Below, one piece after another: positions 26,863-35,213 of a stretch of DNA of 64,000 nt. The notes beneath the pieces are model-generated. The model worked only from the letters and a program-made list of their open reading frames with translations, did no database searches and was not told where the DNA came from. How positions within the stretch are numbered: the first letter of the stretch is position 1; every line of letters begins with the position of its first letter. Origin of the DNA: Aurantiacibacter spongiae (GTDB lineage: Bacteria; Pseudomonadota; Alphaproteobacteria; Sphingomonadales; Sphingomonadaceae); contig NZ_RPFZ01000001.1 in assembly GCF_003815535.1 (NCBI RefSeq), positions 868,001 through 932,000 of the forward strand, read 5' to 3'. A program made the position numbers and the translations under genes.

Positions 26863-28317
26863 TCAGTCGATGCGGGTCGCCGGCACGATGGCGTCTCCAG
26901 CGGAGACGGGGTCTTCCCAACCCTCCATTTCCTCCAGCTCCTTGCCCTTCGTTTCGTTGATGAAGCTTTTCACCAGGAAGAAGCTGACAATCGCGGACAC
27001 GGTGTAGAACGCGTAGGTCGTCGCCAGGCCGAGATTGTCCGCCATCCACGGGAAGCTCTGGACGACGAGATAGTTCGCCGCCCACTGGGCCAGTCCGGCG
27101 ACGGCGAGTGCGCTGCCGCGGATCTGGTTGGGGAACATCTCGCCCAGCATCACCCACATGACCGGACCCCAGCTGGCATTGAAGAAGATGACGTAGAGAT
27201 TGGCCGCCACGAGGGCGATGTAGCCGGTGTTCTCGTCGAGCATGAGATTGCCCGCCGCATCGGTACCCGCGCCGCTGAACGCCCAGGTCATCGCCCCCAG
27301 CGTCGCGGCCATGCCGAGAGACCCGATCATGAGCAACGGCTTGCGTCCGATCTTGTCGATCACGGCCATGGCGGCAAGCACTGCTGCGATGGAAACGACG
27401 CCGGAGATGATGTTGCGCTCCAGCGCGACCTCTTCCGATACACCAGCCAGTTTCCACAAGGTCTCGCCGTAATAGAAGATGATGTTGATGCCGACGAATT
27501 GCTGGAACGTTGCCAGTAGCAGGCCGGCCCATACGATCGGGCGGAAGATCGTGCCCTTGCGTGTCACGTCTGACAGGCGGGGTTTGTGATGATCGCCAAA
27601 GCTCGCCTCGATCTCGCCGATCTTGCGGTTGGCGGTATCGGTGCCGAACAGGCGGGTGAGAACGCCGCGCGCCTCCTCGATTCTGCCCTTGCTCACCAGA
27701 TAGCGGGGGCTTTCGGGAATGAAGAACAGCGCGATAAGGAACACGGCAGCCGGCACCGCCTGCGCCAGATACATCCAGCGCCAGGCTTGCGCCCCGCCGA
27801 TCTCGCCGAGCGAACTGCCCGCCGCCTGGGCGAGGAAGTAGTTGACGAGGAAAGCGGCGGTCAGGCCACCGATGATCATCACCTGCTGCATGGTGGTCAG
27901 TCGGCCGCGGATGTTTGCCGGCGCAACCTCGGAAATGTAGAGCGGGGAGAGCACGGATGCCGCGCCGACCGCCATCCCCCCGGCAAAACGGGCGATGACG
28001 AAGAAGGTATGCACCTCCGTCAGTCCCTGCACCAGCGCGCCGATAACGAACAGCATTGCCGCGACAATCATTACCTTCCGGCGCCCGATGAGGTCCGCCA
28101 TCCGGCCTGCGAAGAACGCACCGACTGCGCAGCCGATCAGCAGCGACCCCACGGTGAAGCCGAGCGCGGCTGGCGAAAGGTTGAATTCGGCGACCAGGCC
28201 GCCTTGCGTCCCGTTAACCGCGCCGCTGTCGTAACCGAACAGCAGGCCGCCGATCGTCGCCACCGCCACGATCGCCGAAATCAGCGCCATGTTGACGCGG
28301 TTAGTTGTCGCTTCCAT
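26863..28317 (-). CDS. MFS sugar porter, probable D-xylose:H+ symporter
   Basis: A 484-aa major-facilitator protein of the sugar-porter family with about twelve hydrophobic segments. Signatures are GYDSGAVNGTQGG in the first helix region, the GRRKVMI loop, PESPRYLVSKGR after the sixth helix, and DKIGRKPLLMIG. The C-terminal NETKGKELEEMEG also fits. The start at 28317 is chosen because the longer ATG at 28359 would sit on the operator box. In this locus D-xylose is the likely substrate. It heads an operon with two halogenase-family genes. Confidence 0.9.
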   Translation of the reverse strand: MEATTNRVNMALISAIVAVATIGGLLFGYDSGAVNGTQGGLVAEFNLSPAALGFTVGSLLIGCAVGAFFAGRMADLIGRRKVMIVAAMLFVIGALVQGLTEVHTFFVIARFAGGMAVGAASVLSPLYISEVAPANIRGRLTTMQQVMIIGGLTAAFLVNYFLAQAAGSSLGEIGGAQAWRWMYLAQAVPAAVFLIALFFIPESPRYLVSKGRIEEARGVLTRLFGTDTANRKIGEIEASFGDHHKPRLSDVTRKGTIFRPIVWAGLLLATFQQFVGINIIFYYGETLWKLAGVSEEVALERNIISGVVSIAAVLAAMAVIDKIGRKPLLMIGSLGMAATLGAMTWAFSGAGTDAAGNLMLDENTGYIALVAANLYVIFFNASWGPVMWVMLGEMFPNQIRGSALAVAGLAQWAANYLVVQSFPWMADNLGLATTYAFYTVSAIVSFFLVKSFINETKGKELEEMEGWEDPVSAGDAIVPATRID

Positions 28318-28358
28318 CGAAAATATCCCTCCCGCCGGGCGGCGTTTTTCGCCGCTCA

Positions 28359-28372
28359 TGGTAGCGCTACCT
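28359..28372. promoter_or_regulatory. XylR-type operator box 4 (MFS porter promoter)
   Basis: TGGTAGCGCTACCT, a near-perfect copy of the palindrome, 42 bp upstream of the proposed MFS start and downstream of the xylA terminator. Confidence 0.85.
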
Positions 28373-28418
28373 TAGAGACGCGAACCGGGAGCCGCAAACG
28401 AAATTATCGGGGCCTGGC

Positions 28419-28451
28419 AAAAGGGGTCCGCCCGCATCCGCGAGCGGACCC
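28419..28451 (-). terminator. Intrinsic terminator after xylA
   Basis: Stem GGGTCCGC (28424-28431) with GCGGACCC (28444-28451). The A run at 28419-28422 gives a short U tract on the minus strand, 25 bp beyond the xylA stop. Confidence 0.72.
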
Positions 28452-28475
28452 TGAACCTGGTGCCGATACCGGCAT

Positions 28476-30008
28476 TCAAGCAGGCTTGCCATCGACCATT
28501 CGCGGGGCGGAGGAATCATCTCGCAGTTCGGCAGGCAGCAATCGCTCCGGAAGAGCCTGGTAGCTTACCGGTCGCAGGAAGCGGTCGATCGCCAGCGTGC
28601 CTACGGATGTGGTGCGTGCATCGGTGGTCGCCGGATAGGGGCCACCATGTACCATGGCGTGTGCGACCTCCACGCCGGTCGGCCAGCCGTTGACGAGGAT
28701 GCGCCCGGACGTGCGCTCCAGAATCGGTACGAGCGTCGCGGCTTCCTCGGCATCGCCGTCCTTCATGTACAGCGTCGCGGTAAGCTGGCCTTCAAGGTCA
28801 CGCAGAAGATCGCGCAACTCGTCCATATCGGCACAACGCACGATCAGGGACGACGCGCCGAACACCTCTTCCAGCAATTCGGGGTGATCCTTGACGGCCG
28901 CTCCGCTCGCTGCGAACAGGCGCGCCGCATCGCAGGTGACGCCGTCGCCTGCCTCGCCGCGGGCGAGTTCCTCGATACCCGGAGCGCCGGACAGCCGCTT
29001 CGCCCCTTCGGAATAGCTCTTGGCGATGTCGGTCGTGAGCATGGTCTGTGCCTTCTGCCCCTTCAGGGCCTCCGCCGCGGCGGCTTCGAAGGTCCGCAGA
29101 TCGTCGCCGTCTATGGCGAGGATCAGCCCCGGATTGGTGCAGAACTGGCCCGCACCCATGACCAGCGAGCTTACGAAACCCTTGCCGAGCTTTTCGGCGT
29201 CTGCTGCCAGGGCGTCGGGCATGAGTACGACGGGATTGACGCTCGACATCTCGGCGTAGACCGGGATGGGCACGTCGCGCTGCTGAGCAAGGCGCTGGAG
29301 CGCAAGGCCGCCCCCGCGCGAGCCGGTGAAGCCTACCGCAGCGATATGCGGATTCTGCACGAGCGCTCCGCCGATCTCGTTGCTCGCACCGGTCAGATGA
29401 TTGACCACGCCATCGGGCATTCCGGTCTTGCTGGCGGCGCGCTTCATTGCTTCGAAAACCATCGTGTCGGTCCCGGGGTGCGCCGGGTGCCCCTTGATGA
29501 CCACCGGACATCCCGCAGCCAGCGCCGAGGCGGTGTCGCCGCCGGCGGTAGAAAAGGCGAGCGGGAAGTTGGATGCGCCGAAGATTGCGACCGGCCCGAG
29601 CGGTATCATCCGCAGGCGTAGATCGGGCCGCGGCGCGGGTTCGCGATCGGGCAAGGCGGGGTCGATGCGCACGCCGCGCCACCGCTCTTCCCGCACGACT
29701 TCGGCAAACAGCTTGAGCTGGCCCACCGTGCGACCGCGCTCCCCGGTGAGGCGAGCCATTGGCAAGCCGCTTTCCTTGTGCGCGCGCTCGAGCAGGTCGT
29801 CGCCGATCGCCATGATTTCGTCACCGATCGCTTCAAGGAAGCTGGCGCGCTTGTCTGCGGGTAGTTCGCGATAGGTGTCGAACGCACCTTCCGCCGCCGC
29901 GCAGGCGCGCTCGACATCCTCGAGCGTGCTCGAACTGTAGTCGGGTTCGATCGGTTTGCCGGTAGCGGCTTCGAAGGCGCGAAAGGTTTCCGGGCTGGCC
30001 TGATTCAT
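28476..30008 (-). CDS. xylA: Alpha-ketoglutarate semialdehyde dehydrogenase (Weimberg pathway)
   Basis: A 510-aa aldehyde dehydrogenase that oxidises 2,5-dioxopentanoate to alpha-ketoglutarate, the last Weimberg step. Catalytic residues are Cys290 (GAGQFCTNPG), Glu253 (VYAEMSSVNPV), Asn147 (FGASNFPLAF) and Lys172 (VVIKGHPAHPG). The GHPAHPGT and GQFCTNPGL context is that of the KGSADH branch rather than betaine or general ALDHs. GAGGAAA lies about 8 nt before the ATG. It stands alone behind its own TAGCGCTA box, some 18 kb from xylD. The symbol follows Caulobacter usage and is not xylose isomerase. Confidence 0.88.
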   Translation of the reverse strand: MNQASPETFRAFEAATGKPIEPDYSSSTLEDVERACAAAEGAFDTYRELPADKRASFLEAIGDEIMAIGDDLLERAHKESGLPMARLTGERGRTVGQLKLFAEVVREERWRGVRIDPALPDREPAPRPDLRLRMIPLGPVAIFGASNFPLAFSTAGGDTASALAAGCPVVIKGHPAHPGTDTMVFEAMKRAASKTGMPDGVVNHLTGASNEIGGALVQNPHIAAVGFTGSRGGGLALQRLAQQRDVPIPVYAEMSSVNPVVLMPDALAADAEKLGKGFVSSLVMGAGQFCTNPGLILAIDGDDLRTFEAAAAEALKGQKAQTMLTTDIAKSYSEGAKRLSGAPGIEELARGEAGDGVTCDAARLFAASGAAVKDHPELLEEVFGASSLIVRCADMDELRDLLRDLEGQLTATLYMKDGDAEEAATLVPILERTSGRILVNGWPTGVEVAHAMVHGGPYPATTDARTTSVGTLAIDRFLRPVSYQALPERLLPAELRDDSSAPRMVDGKPA

Positions 30009-30033
30009 TCGGTTTTCCTCGTTTTCCTGTCTA

Positions 30034-30047
30034 TGGTAGCGCTAACT
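30034..30047. promoter_or_regulatory. XylR-type operator box 5 (xylA promoter)
   Basis: TGGTAGCGCTAACT, 26 bp upstream of the xylA ATG, conserved through TGGTAGCGCTA. It ties the distant last pathway gene to the same regulon. Confidence 0.82.
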
Positions 30048-30136
30048 CGCGTCCTTAGGACATGGCACCTTCGGTGCACAAAGCAAGACCCCGCCCGCCT
30101 GATCGGACGTGCTCGGCGTCAGGGCGTGCGCCGCGG

Positions 30137-31201
30137 CTAAAGCGCGAACTGCAACTCGTCATACGCGGCGTTATAGCGCATGGGCAGGCCCCGCGCAGCC
30201 AGTTCGTCGAGACTCACGTAATCCTGCGCCGCCGCGGCCCCGGCCAGACGTTCGGCCTCACCCGGAGGCAGACTTTCTGCCACCAGAGAAATCAGCCCGG
30301 CCAGCTGTATCTCGATGCCCCTGTTGTCGGCGACGCGAAAGGCGACCTGGCCGATGGTCGTGTCGCTCAATCGTACCGCCAGCTGCGCGGGCATTTCGGC
30401 CCGCCAGAGATCGAGTTCGGCATCGCTTAGCTGCGGAATGTATGCCGCCGCCATTTGCTGCGGACCCGTTTCGGCGATTTGGTCGGCCTGCGCGAGACGG
30501 GCAGGTCCCGCGTCTGAGGCAGACACGACTGCGAGACGAGAGGGCGTAAGCTGGTCGATATCGACCTTGCGCATCTCGCGCGCGGTTTGCATGGGTGAAT
30601 GCCGAGCAGGTGGCATTGGCGCGATCGGGGCGGGAAGCGGGGCCGCGTCGGGCAGTTCGCCAATCGCCTGAACGCCTGCATCTCTGACTTCGCGCGACGG
30701 CTTCGCATCGGGCAGAACGATCCGGATCGGCCCCTCCGGATCGGACGCTGCGAATGTCAGGGGCGCCGGCGACGTGGACGACGCAGGCTTTTCAATCTGT
30801 TCGACGGACCGCACCTTTCGCGGCGACCTCGATGGTTCGTCGGCTGATGTCACCTGCACAGAAGCGACACTCGGCGAAGGCCGCGTCCGGACCTGTTCGG
30901 GCCGTGGCCCCGCAGCCTGCGTCTGGCTTTCCGCAGCCGGCAGAACGATGACCGGACCAGGATCGGATGGGACGAGCCCCGCCAGCGCCACGATACTGCC
31001 GCCGGTAAGCAATCCCGCGACAAGCTGAAAAAGACCGCCGCCCCCCTTTTCCGGCGCAGGATGTTCGGCGGGAACGACGAGGTGCCTGCGCCAGTCGGGC
31101 GGAGTCCGCGAAGGATGGAAGGCGCCGTGCCCTGCAGGGCGTACGCTGCGCTGGCGACGGACGGCGCGGGCTGGGGCCGTTGCGGAGTGCCGTGCGCTCA
31201 T
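30137..31201 (-). CDS. Unrecognised membrane-anchored protein at the end of the curli cluster
   Basis: A 354-aa protein that I cannot assign to a family. It has an Arg/Pro-rich cytoplasmic N-terminus (about 50 residues) and one hydrophobic segment (about 57-77, FQLVAGLLTGGSIVALAGLV). A long Pro/Ser-rich low-complexity stretch follows to about residue 250. A more ordered C-terminal domain begins near YIPQLSDAELDLWRAEMP and contains GIEIQLAGLISLVAESL and YVSLDELAARGLPMRYN. The layout suggests an inner-membrane anchor with a periplasmic domain reached by a flexible linker. A GGAAAGGGG Shine-Dalgarno precedes the ATG. It starts 17 bp after the preceding gene, so it is probably part of the amyloid operon, perhaps in subunit handling. 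Confidence 0.68.
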   Translation of the reverse strand: MSARHSATAPARAVRRQRSVRPAGHGAFHPSRTPPDWRRHLVVPAEHPAPEKGGGGLFQLVAGLLTGGSIVALAGLVPSDPGPVIVLPAAESQTQAAGPRPEQVRTRPSPSVASVQVTSADEPSRSPRKVRSVEQIEKPASSTSPAPLTFAASDPEGPIRIVLPDAKPSREVRDAGVQAIGELPDAAPLPAPIAPMPPARHSPMQTAREMRKVDIDQLTPSRLAVVSASDAGPARLAQADQIAETGPQQMAAAYIPQLSDAELDLWRAEMPAQLAVRLSDTTIGQVAFRVADNRGIEIQLAGLISLVAESLPPGEAERLAGAAAAQDYVSLDELAARGLPMRYNAAYDELQFAL

Positions 31202-31218
31202 CCAGCCCCTTTCCCGCC

Positions 31219-31968
31219 TTACTGCCCGGTCGAGGGCGGCAGGTCGATCTGCAACGCCTCGAGGATCGCCGTCAACTCGGCGGGCGCTTCGGGTACCGGA
31301 TCGGCGGAGTTGGTGAGCGCGCCCGGATTCTGATCGAATACGAGCGAGGCGAGCTCCTGCGTGCTGCGCGTGTCGGCGTCGGGATTGTCGCGGGCCAGCG
31401 CCACGCGCCACTCGCTCGAATAGCTGCTGAGCACGTCGGCGCGGTCGCCCTGCCCGGCGAGGAGCACCTGCTCGGCGCTGAGGCGGGGCGGTTCCACCGC
31501 ATCGAACTCGGCGGCACGGGTTTCGAGAATTGCAGCACAGCGCGCATCACGCTCGACCTCTGGCGAAGGATCGCAGCGATCACTGCCTTGGATAGCCCCG
31601 GCACCGTCCGGCCGACTGTCGGCTGCACTCGATACGGAGGCAGCAGCGGTTTCGCGGGATCTGGACGGATCGACGAGTTGCTCACCGTCGGTTCGCGTGT
31701 CGCTCGAAGAAACCTGGCGCATCGGGCCGGAGGCCGGTTTGGCCGGTTTGCCCGCGTCGGGCGCTGTCAAATCCCTTGCGGACTGAGATGCGCTCGGCAC
31801 CACGGCAGAGCCGCGATCGCCCAGCTGGTCGATCCGCGTATTGTTCGCATCCTGCTCCACCGGGATGGCAAAATCGTCCAGTCGCGCGCGCTCATCGGTT
31901 TGCTGCGCGGCGAGTGGCGCTGCGGCCAGGCAGACTATCGAGACCGGAAGGATCAACCGGTTCGTCAT
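31219..31968 (-). CDS. Unrecognised exported protein of the curli cluster
   Basis: A 249-aa protein with a clear signal peptide (LILPVSIVCLAAAPLAAQQ). Just after it, NNTRIDQLGDRGSAVV resembles one degenerate curlin unit. The middle is low complexity (Ser/Ala/Asp). The rest has a pair of Cys (SDRCDPSPEVERDARCAAIL) that could form a disulphide. A C-terminal portion contains YSSEWRVALARDNPDADTR and NPGALTNSADPVP. No family is recognised. It is translationally coupled to the curlin-repeat gene upstream (ATGA). A role as accessory or minor fibre component is inferred from coupling only. Confidence 0.68.
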   Translation of the reverse strand: MTNRLILPVSIVCLAAAPLAAQQTDERARLDDFAIPVEQDANNTRIDQLGDRGSAVVPSASQSARDLTAPDAGKPAKPASGPMRQVSSSDTRTDGEQLVDPSRSRETAAASVSSAADSRPDGAGAIQGSDRCDPSPEVERDARCAAILETRAAEFDAVEPPRLSAEQVLLAGQGDRADVLSSYSSEWRVALARDNPDADTRSTQELASLVFDQNPGALTNSADPVPEAPAELTAILEALQIDLPPSTGQ

Positions 31969-32717
31969 CGCGACTGCGTGACCTGCATCGCCTGGTTGCC
32001 ATCCTGCGTAATCCGAAGGTCCGAGAGGTTGTCGCCGTTCTGCGTCCAGATCAGCTGGTTTCCGGTGCCCAGCTGATTGGCCGTCATCGCGCTTCCGGAA
32101 CCGTTCTGCGTAAGCATGACCTGGTTATCGTCACCCAGTTGCGTAAGCTCGATGCTGTTCGCGTCGCCCAGCTGACGGGCGAGAGCGCCGTTTCCCTCCG
32201 TCAACCCTTGCTGGGTTACTGACAGTCTGTTTCCGTCACCAAGCTGCGACAACAGCGCGACCTGCGCGGCATCGCCCCCTTGCACCAGGTCGAGTTCGTT
32301 GAAACTGCCCGCCTGTTCGACCGCGCCATAATGCGCCCCGCCGCCTTCCTGCGCGCTGACAGCCTGGTTGTCGGCGCCGGTCTGATTGATCCGGGCATAT
32401 TGGACGGAGGCGCGTTGCCCGATCGTCGCGATATTGCCGCTGCCAATCTGGGCGATGAAAGCTCCGCTGTCGTTCCCGGGACGCTCGAGCGAGAACGGTG
32501 CGGGATCGGGATCGACCGTTACCCGCTCCCTGTTTGCATTGCCGTTCGCACCCTCGTTTCCGTTATTGCCGTTGCACGGATTGCCGGTGCCCTGCCCCGG
32601 TCCCGCGCCACACGGATTGCCTGGCGGCGTCTTGCCGTTCGAAGCGAGAACCGGCGCCGCGCCCAGCATCAGGCCAGTGGCCGCCAGTGCGGCAAGGCTC
32701 AGCCGAAATGCTTTCAC
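31965..32717 (-). CDS. Small curlin-repeat protein (CsgB/CsgA-like)
   Basis: A 250-aa secreted protein with signal peptide (about residues 1-25, ending VLA). A Gly/Asn/Pro-rich segment with two Cys (PGNPCGAGPGQGTGNPCNG) follows. From about residue 85 there are curlin-type units such as AQIGSGNIATIGQ, INQTGADNQAVSAQ, LSQLGDGNRLSVTQQ and ANQLGTGNQLIWTQNG. The Gln-x-Gly-x-x-Asn-...-Gln spacing is that of amyloid-forming CsgA/CsgB repeats. Its size and position near the end of the cluster suggest a minor or nucleating subunit. It is ATGA-coupled to the genes on both sides. Confidence 0.8.
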   Translation of the reverse strand: MKAFRLSLAALAATGLMLGAAPVLASNGKTPPGNPCGAGPGQGTGNPCNGNNGNEGANGNANRERVTVDPDPAPFSLERPGNDSGAFIAQIGSGNIATIGQRASVQYARINQTGADNQAVSAQEGGGAHYGAVEQAGSFNELDLVQGGDAAQVALLSQLGDGNRLSVTQQGLTEGNGALARQLGDANSIELTQLGDDNQVMLTQNGSGSAMTANQLGTGNQLIWTQNGDNLSDLRITQDGNQAMQVTQSR

Positions 32718-33148
32718 CGGTCGGCTCCACCGCCCTGACGCACAACGGCGCGGTTGCCCGATCCGCTCTGCGAAACAGTCGCTGTACTGCCATTGCCCGA
32801 TTGCGAGAGCGTAGCCGTATTGCAGGTGCCGGTCTGGGCAACGTCGGCGTTCGCATCGCTGCCAGTCTGTTCGATGGCGAGATGGCTGCCGTCACCCGAT
32901 TGCACCGCGAGCGATGCGTGGTCGCTACCGCGCTGCTCGATCCGGACGGTGCCGTCACCCTCGCGCAGTACGTGGGCGGTATGCCCTTCGCCGCTGCGTA
33001 TGATGGTGGTTGAGCCGGCCTCTGCCGCGTCCTGCCTGTTCGTCATCGCCGAATTCCCCTGGCAACCTTCCGCGTCCGCGTCCGCCGAAACCAGCCCGGT
33101 CGCGGGGCCGGAAATGACGAAAGGAAGAAGGAAGAGAGCCGCTTTCAT
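32714..33148 (-). CDS. Short curlin-repeat protein
   Basis: A 144-aa secreted protein: signal-like hydrophobic N-terminus (LFLLPFVISGPATGLVSA), then about six short repeats. Examples are RIEQRGSDHASLAVQSG, IEQTGSDANADVAQTG, LSQSGNGSTATVSQSG and GNRAVVRQGG. In length and repeat number it is close to classical CsgA/CsgB (about 150 aa). A GTAGGATAC Shine-Dalgarno precedes the start. It lies downstream of a terminator, so it may have its own promoter in 33149-33208. Which of the small proteins nucleates polymerisation cannot be told from sequence. Confidence 0.78.
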   Translation of the reverse strand: MKAALFLLPFVISGPATGLVSADADAEGCQGNSAMTNRQDAAEAGSTTIIRSGEGHTAHVLREGDGTVRIEQRGSDHASLAVQSGDGSHLAIEQTGSDANADVAQTGTCNTATLSQSGNGSTATVSQSGSGNRAVVRQGGGADR

Positions 33149-33208
33149 TGCCGTATCCTACTCGATCTAGATCTTGAACGCGATCCCCGGCCGCAGCCGG
33201 ATACATCG

Positions 33209-33244
33209 AAAACCGGGGCCGTTCCCCACACGAAACGGCCCCGG
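33209..33244 (-). terminator. Intrinsic terminator after the 609-aa curlin subunit
   Basis: Perfect 11-bp stem CCGGGGCCGTT (33213-33223) / AACGGCCCCGG (33234-33244). Minus-strand U tract comes from the A run at 33209-33212, 16 bp beyond the stop of the large subunit gene. Confidence 0.82.
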
Positions 33245-33259
33245 CGATCTGCGGGCGAC

Positions 33260-35089
33260 TTAGGGCGCCATCGTGCCCTGCGTCACGGTGGCGGAGTTAC
33301 CCGAGCCATCCTGCGTCACAGTGGAGACGTTGTTGTCGGAATACTGCATTACCGTGGCAGTGTTGCCCATTCCCGACCCCATCTGCGTGACGGTGCTCTC
33401 GTTGTAGTTGCCGTACTGCCCGACAGTGGCTTCGTTGTTCACGCCCGACTGGGTGATCGACGAGTCGTTGAACAGACCACCCTGCTCGACGGATGCCATG
33501 TTGAAGGCCGGCGCGCTGGGCGTCGCACCGTTCTGGGTGATGGTGGACGTATTATCCGAACCCGATGCAAGCTGACGAACCGATGCGGTGTCGTTGCGGG
33601 CATTGGAGTTCTGATAGACGTTCGACGTGTTGCGATCGCCGAGCTGATCGACATCGACGCTGGAGTTCAGACCGCCAAGCTGCTCGATGTAGGATACGTT
33701 GGCGTTACCCGACTGAAGGACGTTGGCGGAAAGACCGGCACCGTCCTGGAGGATGTCGGAATCGTTGTCGTCGCCCGACTGGGTCACGAAGGCGGTAGCG
33801 GCCTTGTTATCCTGGTTTATGTACGAATCGTTTCCGTTTCCGCTCTGGAAGACGGTAGCGATCAGGTTCGAATCGGCCTGGCTCTCGGGGGCCTTGTCGT
33901 CCTGATCGATGACCGAAAGATGTCCGTCACCGGTCTGTGTGACGGTCGCGGCGAACGTGTTCGCTCCGGCATTGTCGAAATTCTGGGTGATCCGCGATTC
34001 GCTGGCTCCGTCTTGCGTCACGATCGCATCCATGTTGTTCGAGTCATCGCCCGCAGCGGTCTGCGAGATGAACGAATCGGCCCCGTTGGCCTGACGGACG
34101 TTTGCGGTCAGGTCCCGGGCGGACGAACCGCTGGCGGTCTGGATGATCTGCGAACTGGAATCGTCCTGGACCACGGTGGCGTTCAGGTTGCGCGATGCGC
34201 CGCCGCCATTAGCCGTTTGGTCGAGGTCCGAAGTCGCCATGCCGGTCTGGGTCACATTGGCGCGAAGGCTCAGTCCCAGGCCCGGATCGCCCGCGCTCTG
34301 CATGACGTCGGAGAAGTTGTCGTCATTCGTCTGGCTAACGGTCGCCTGCAAATTGCGCGACGAGCCGAGGGCGCTTTGCGCTACGATCGAACCGTTATTG
34401 TTGCCGGTCTGGTTCACGGTTGCTTCCGGATCGAAGGCGGTACCGATCGACTGCGTCAGCGTCTCGTCCGACTGGGTGATTTCGGAGGTGTTTCCGAACC
34501 CGACCTGCGTGTTGGACGCGCTCGCGCCGAGCGCCTGCTGGTCGACCGTCGAGCTGTTGGCATCACCGGTTTGCGAGATATCCGCGAGGTTGCCGAAGAC
34601 GGCAGCACCATCGGCGCCCTGCGTGACGGTCGCGACATTGGGTCCGCCCGCGCTGCCGGCTTGCTGGCTGACATAGGCGGCATTGTTGAAATCGCCCTCG
34701 GCCGTGGCCACCACCGGCGACCCGCTGCTCGCCGCCGCGCCGGCGACACCGTACTGGGTGACGGAGGAGGTATTGCCGGGACCGCCGGCGACGGCAGTGG
34801 ACTGCGCGACGTCGGCGAAGTTGCCGTCGCCGTTCTGATCGATGACGGAATCGTCGGCCGGTACGCTGAAACCGACGATGCCGGGCTGGTTGTCTTCCTG
34901 ATCGACGGAGGCGAAATTGCCTTCGCCGTCCTGATCGATGTCGCTCACGTTCTCGTTGCCGGTCTGCATGACGACTACGGCGTTATCGGTGCCGTTCTGG
35001 TCGACGTCCGACTGGCTTGCCTGCGCCAGCGCCTGGCCTGCGGTCAGCAGGGCGGCCAGCGATACGGTTGTAAGAATTGTCTTTTTCAT
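33260..35089 (-). CDS. Very large curlin-repeat amyloid subunit (609 aa)
   Basis: Signal peptide MKKTILTTVSLAALLTAGQ, ending near ALAQ, then almost the whole protein is curlin-type units of about 11 residues (for example QNGTDNAVVVMQTGNENVSDI, VTQSGDDNDSDILQDG, SVTQYG and STVTQDGSGNSATVTQG). Longer irregular spacers rich in Gly/Ala/Ser/Pro break the array near residues 60-180. E. coli CsgA has five double repeats in about 150 aa, so this is roughly four times larger, and it is rich in Asp, Asn and Ser. Residues are those of an extracellular functional amyloid exported through CsgG. GAGGACAAAAC precedes the ATG; the ATG six codons upstream lacks this. Likely a structural fibre subunit. Confidence 0.85.
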   Translation of the reverse strand: MKKTILTTVSLAALLTAGQALAQASQSDVDQNGTDNAVVVMQTGNENVSDIDQDGEGNFASVDQEDNQPGIVGFSVPADDSVIDQNGDGNFADVAQSTAVAGGPGNTSSVTQYGVAGAAASSGSPVVATAEGDFNNAAYVSQQAGSAGGPNVATVTQGADGAAVFGNLADISQTGDANSSTVDQQALGASASNTQVGFGNTSEITQSDETLTQSIGTAFDPEATVNQTGNNNGSIVAQSALGSSRNLQATVSQTNDDNFSDVMQSAGDPGLGLSLRANVTQTGMATSDLDQTANGGGASRNLNATVVQDDSSSQIIQTASGSSARDLTANVRQANGADSFISQTAAGDDSNNMDAIVTQDGASESRITQNFDNAGANTFAATVTQTGDGHLSVIDQDDKAPESQADSNLIATVFQSGNGNDSYINQDNKAATAFVTQSGDDNDSDILQDGAGLSANVLQSGNANVSYIEQLGGLNSSVDVDQLGDRNTSNVYQNSNARNDTASVRQLASGSDNTSTITQNGATPSAPAFNMASVEQGGLFNDSSITQSGVNNEATVGQYGNYNESTVTQMGSGMGNTATVMQYSDNNVSTVTQDGSGNSATVTQGTMAP

Positions 35090-35171
35090 CGGTTTTGTCC
35101 TCATCACGAGTTTCGGGATGCGTCCCGCGTCATCTGTGTAAGACCGCTTGTTCTTGCGGCTTGGCGAAGGT

Positions 35172-35204
35172 CGCGGACCGGCCCTGAAAGGAAGCCGGTC
35201 CGCG
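35172..35204 (-). terminator. Stem-loop between the two large curlin genes
   Basis: Perfect 11-bp inverted repeat CGCGGACCGGC (35172-35182) / GCCGGTCCGCG (35194-35204), 10 bp beyond the stop of the first large subunit. There is no U tract, so it is more likely an attenuator, partial terminator or mRNA-stabilising hairpin than a full terminator. It could set the ratio of the two subunits. Confidence 0.55.
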
Positions 35205-35213
35205 CTTTCGCGG

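Noticed and set aside
28317-28359. Longer N-terminus for the MFS porter starting at 28359
   Set aside because: It would place the start codon within the operator palindrome; ATG at 28317 gives a normal sugar-porter N-terminus.
28476-30008. xylA as xylose isomerase
   Set aside because: The protein is an aldehyde dehydrogenase (Cys290, Glu253); the name follows Caulobacter usage for the last Weimberg enzyme.
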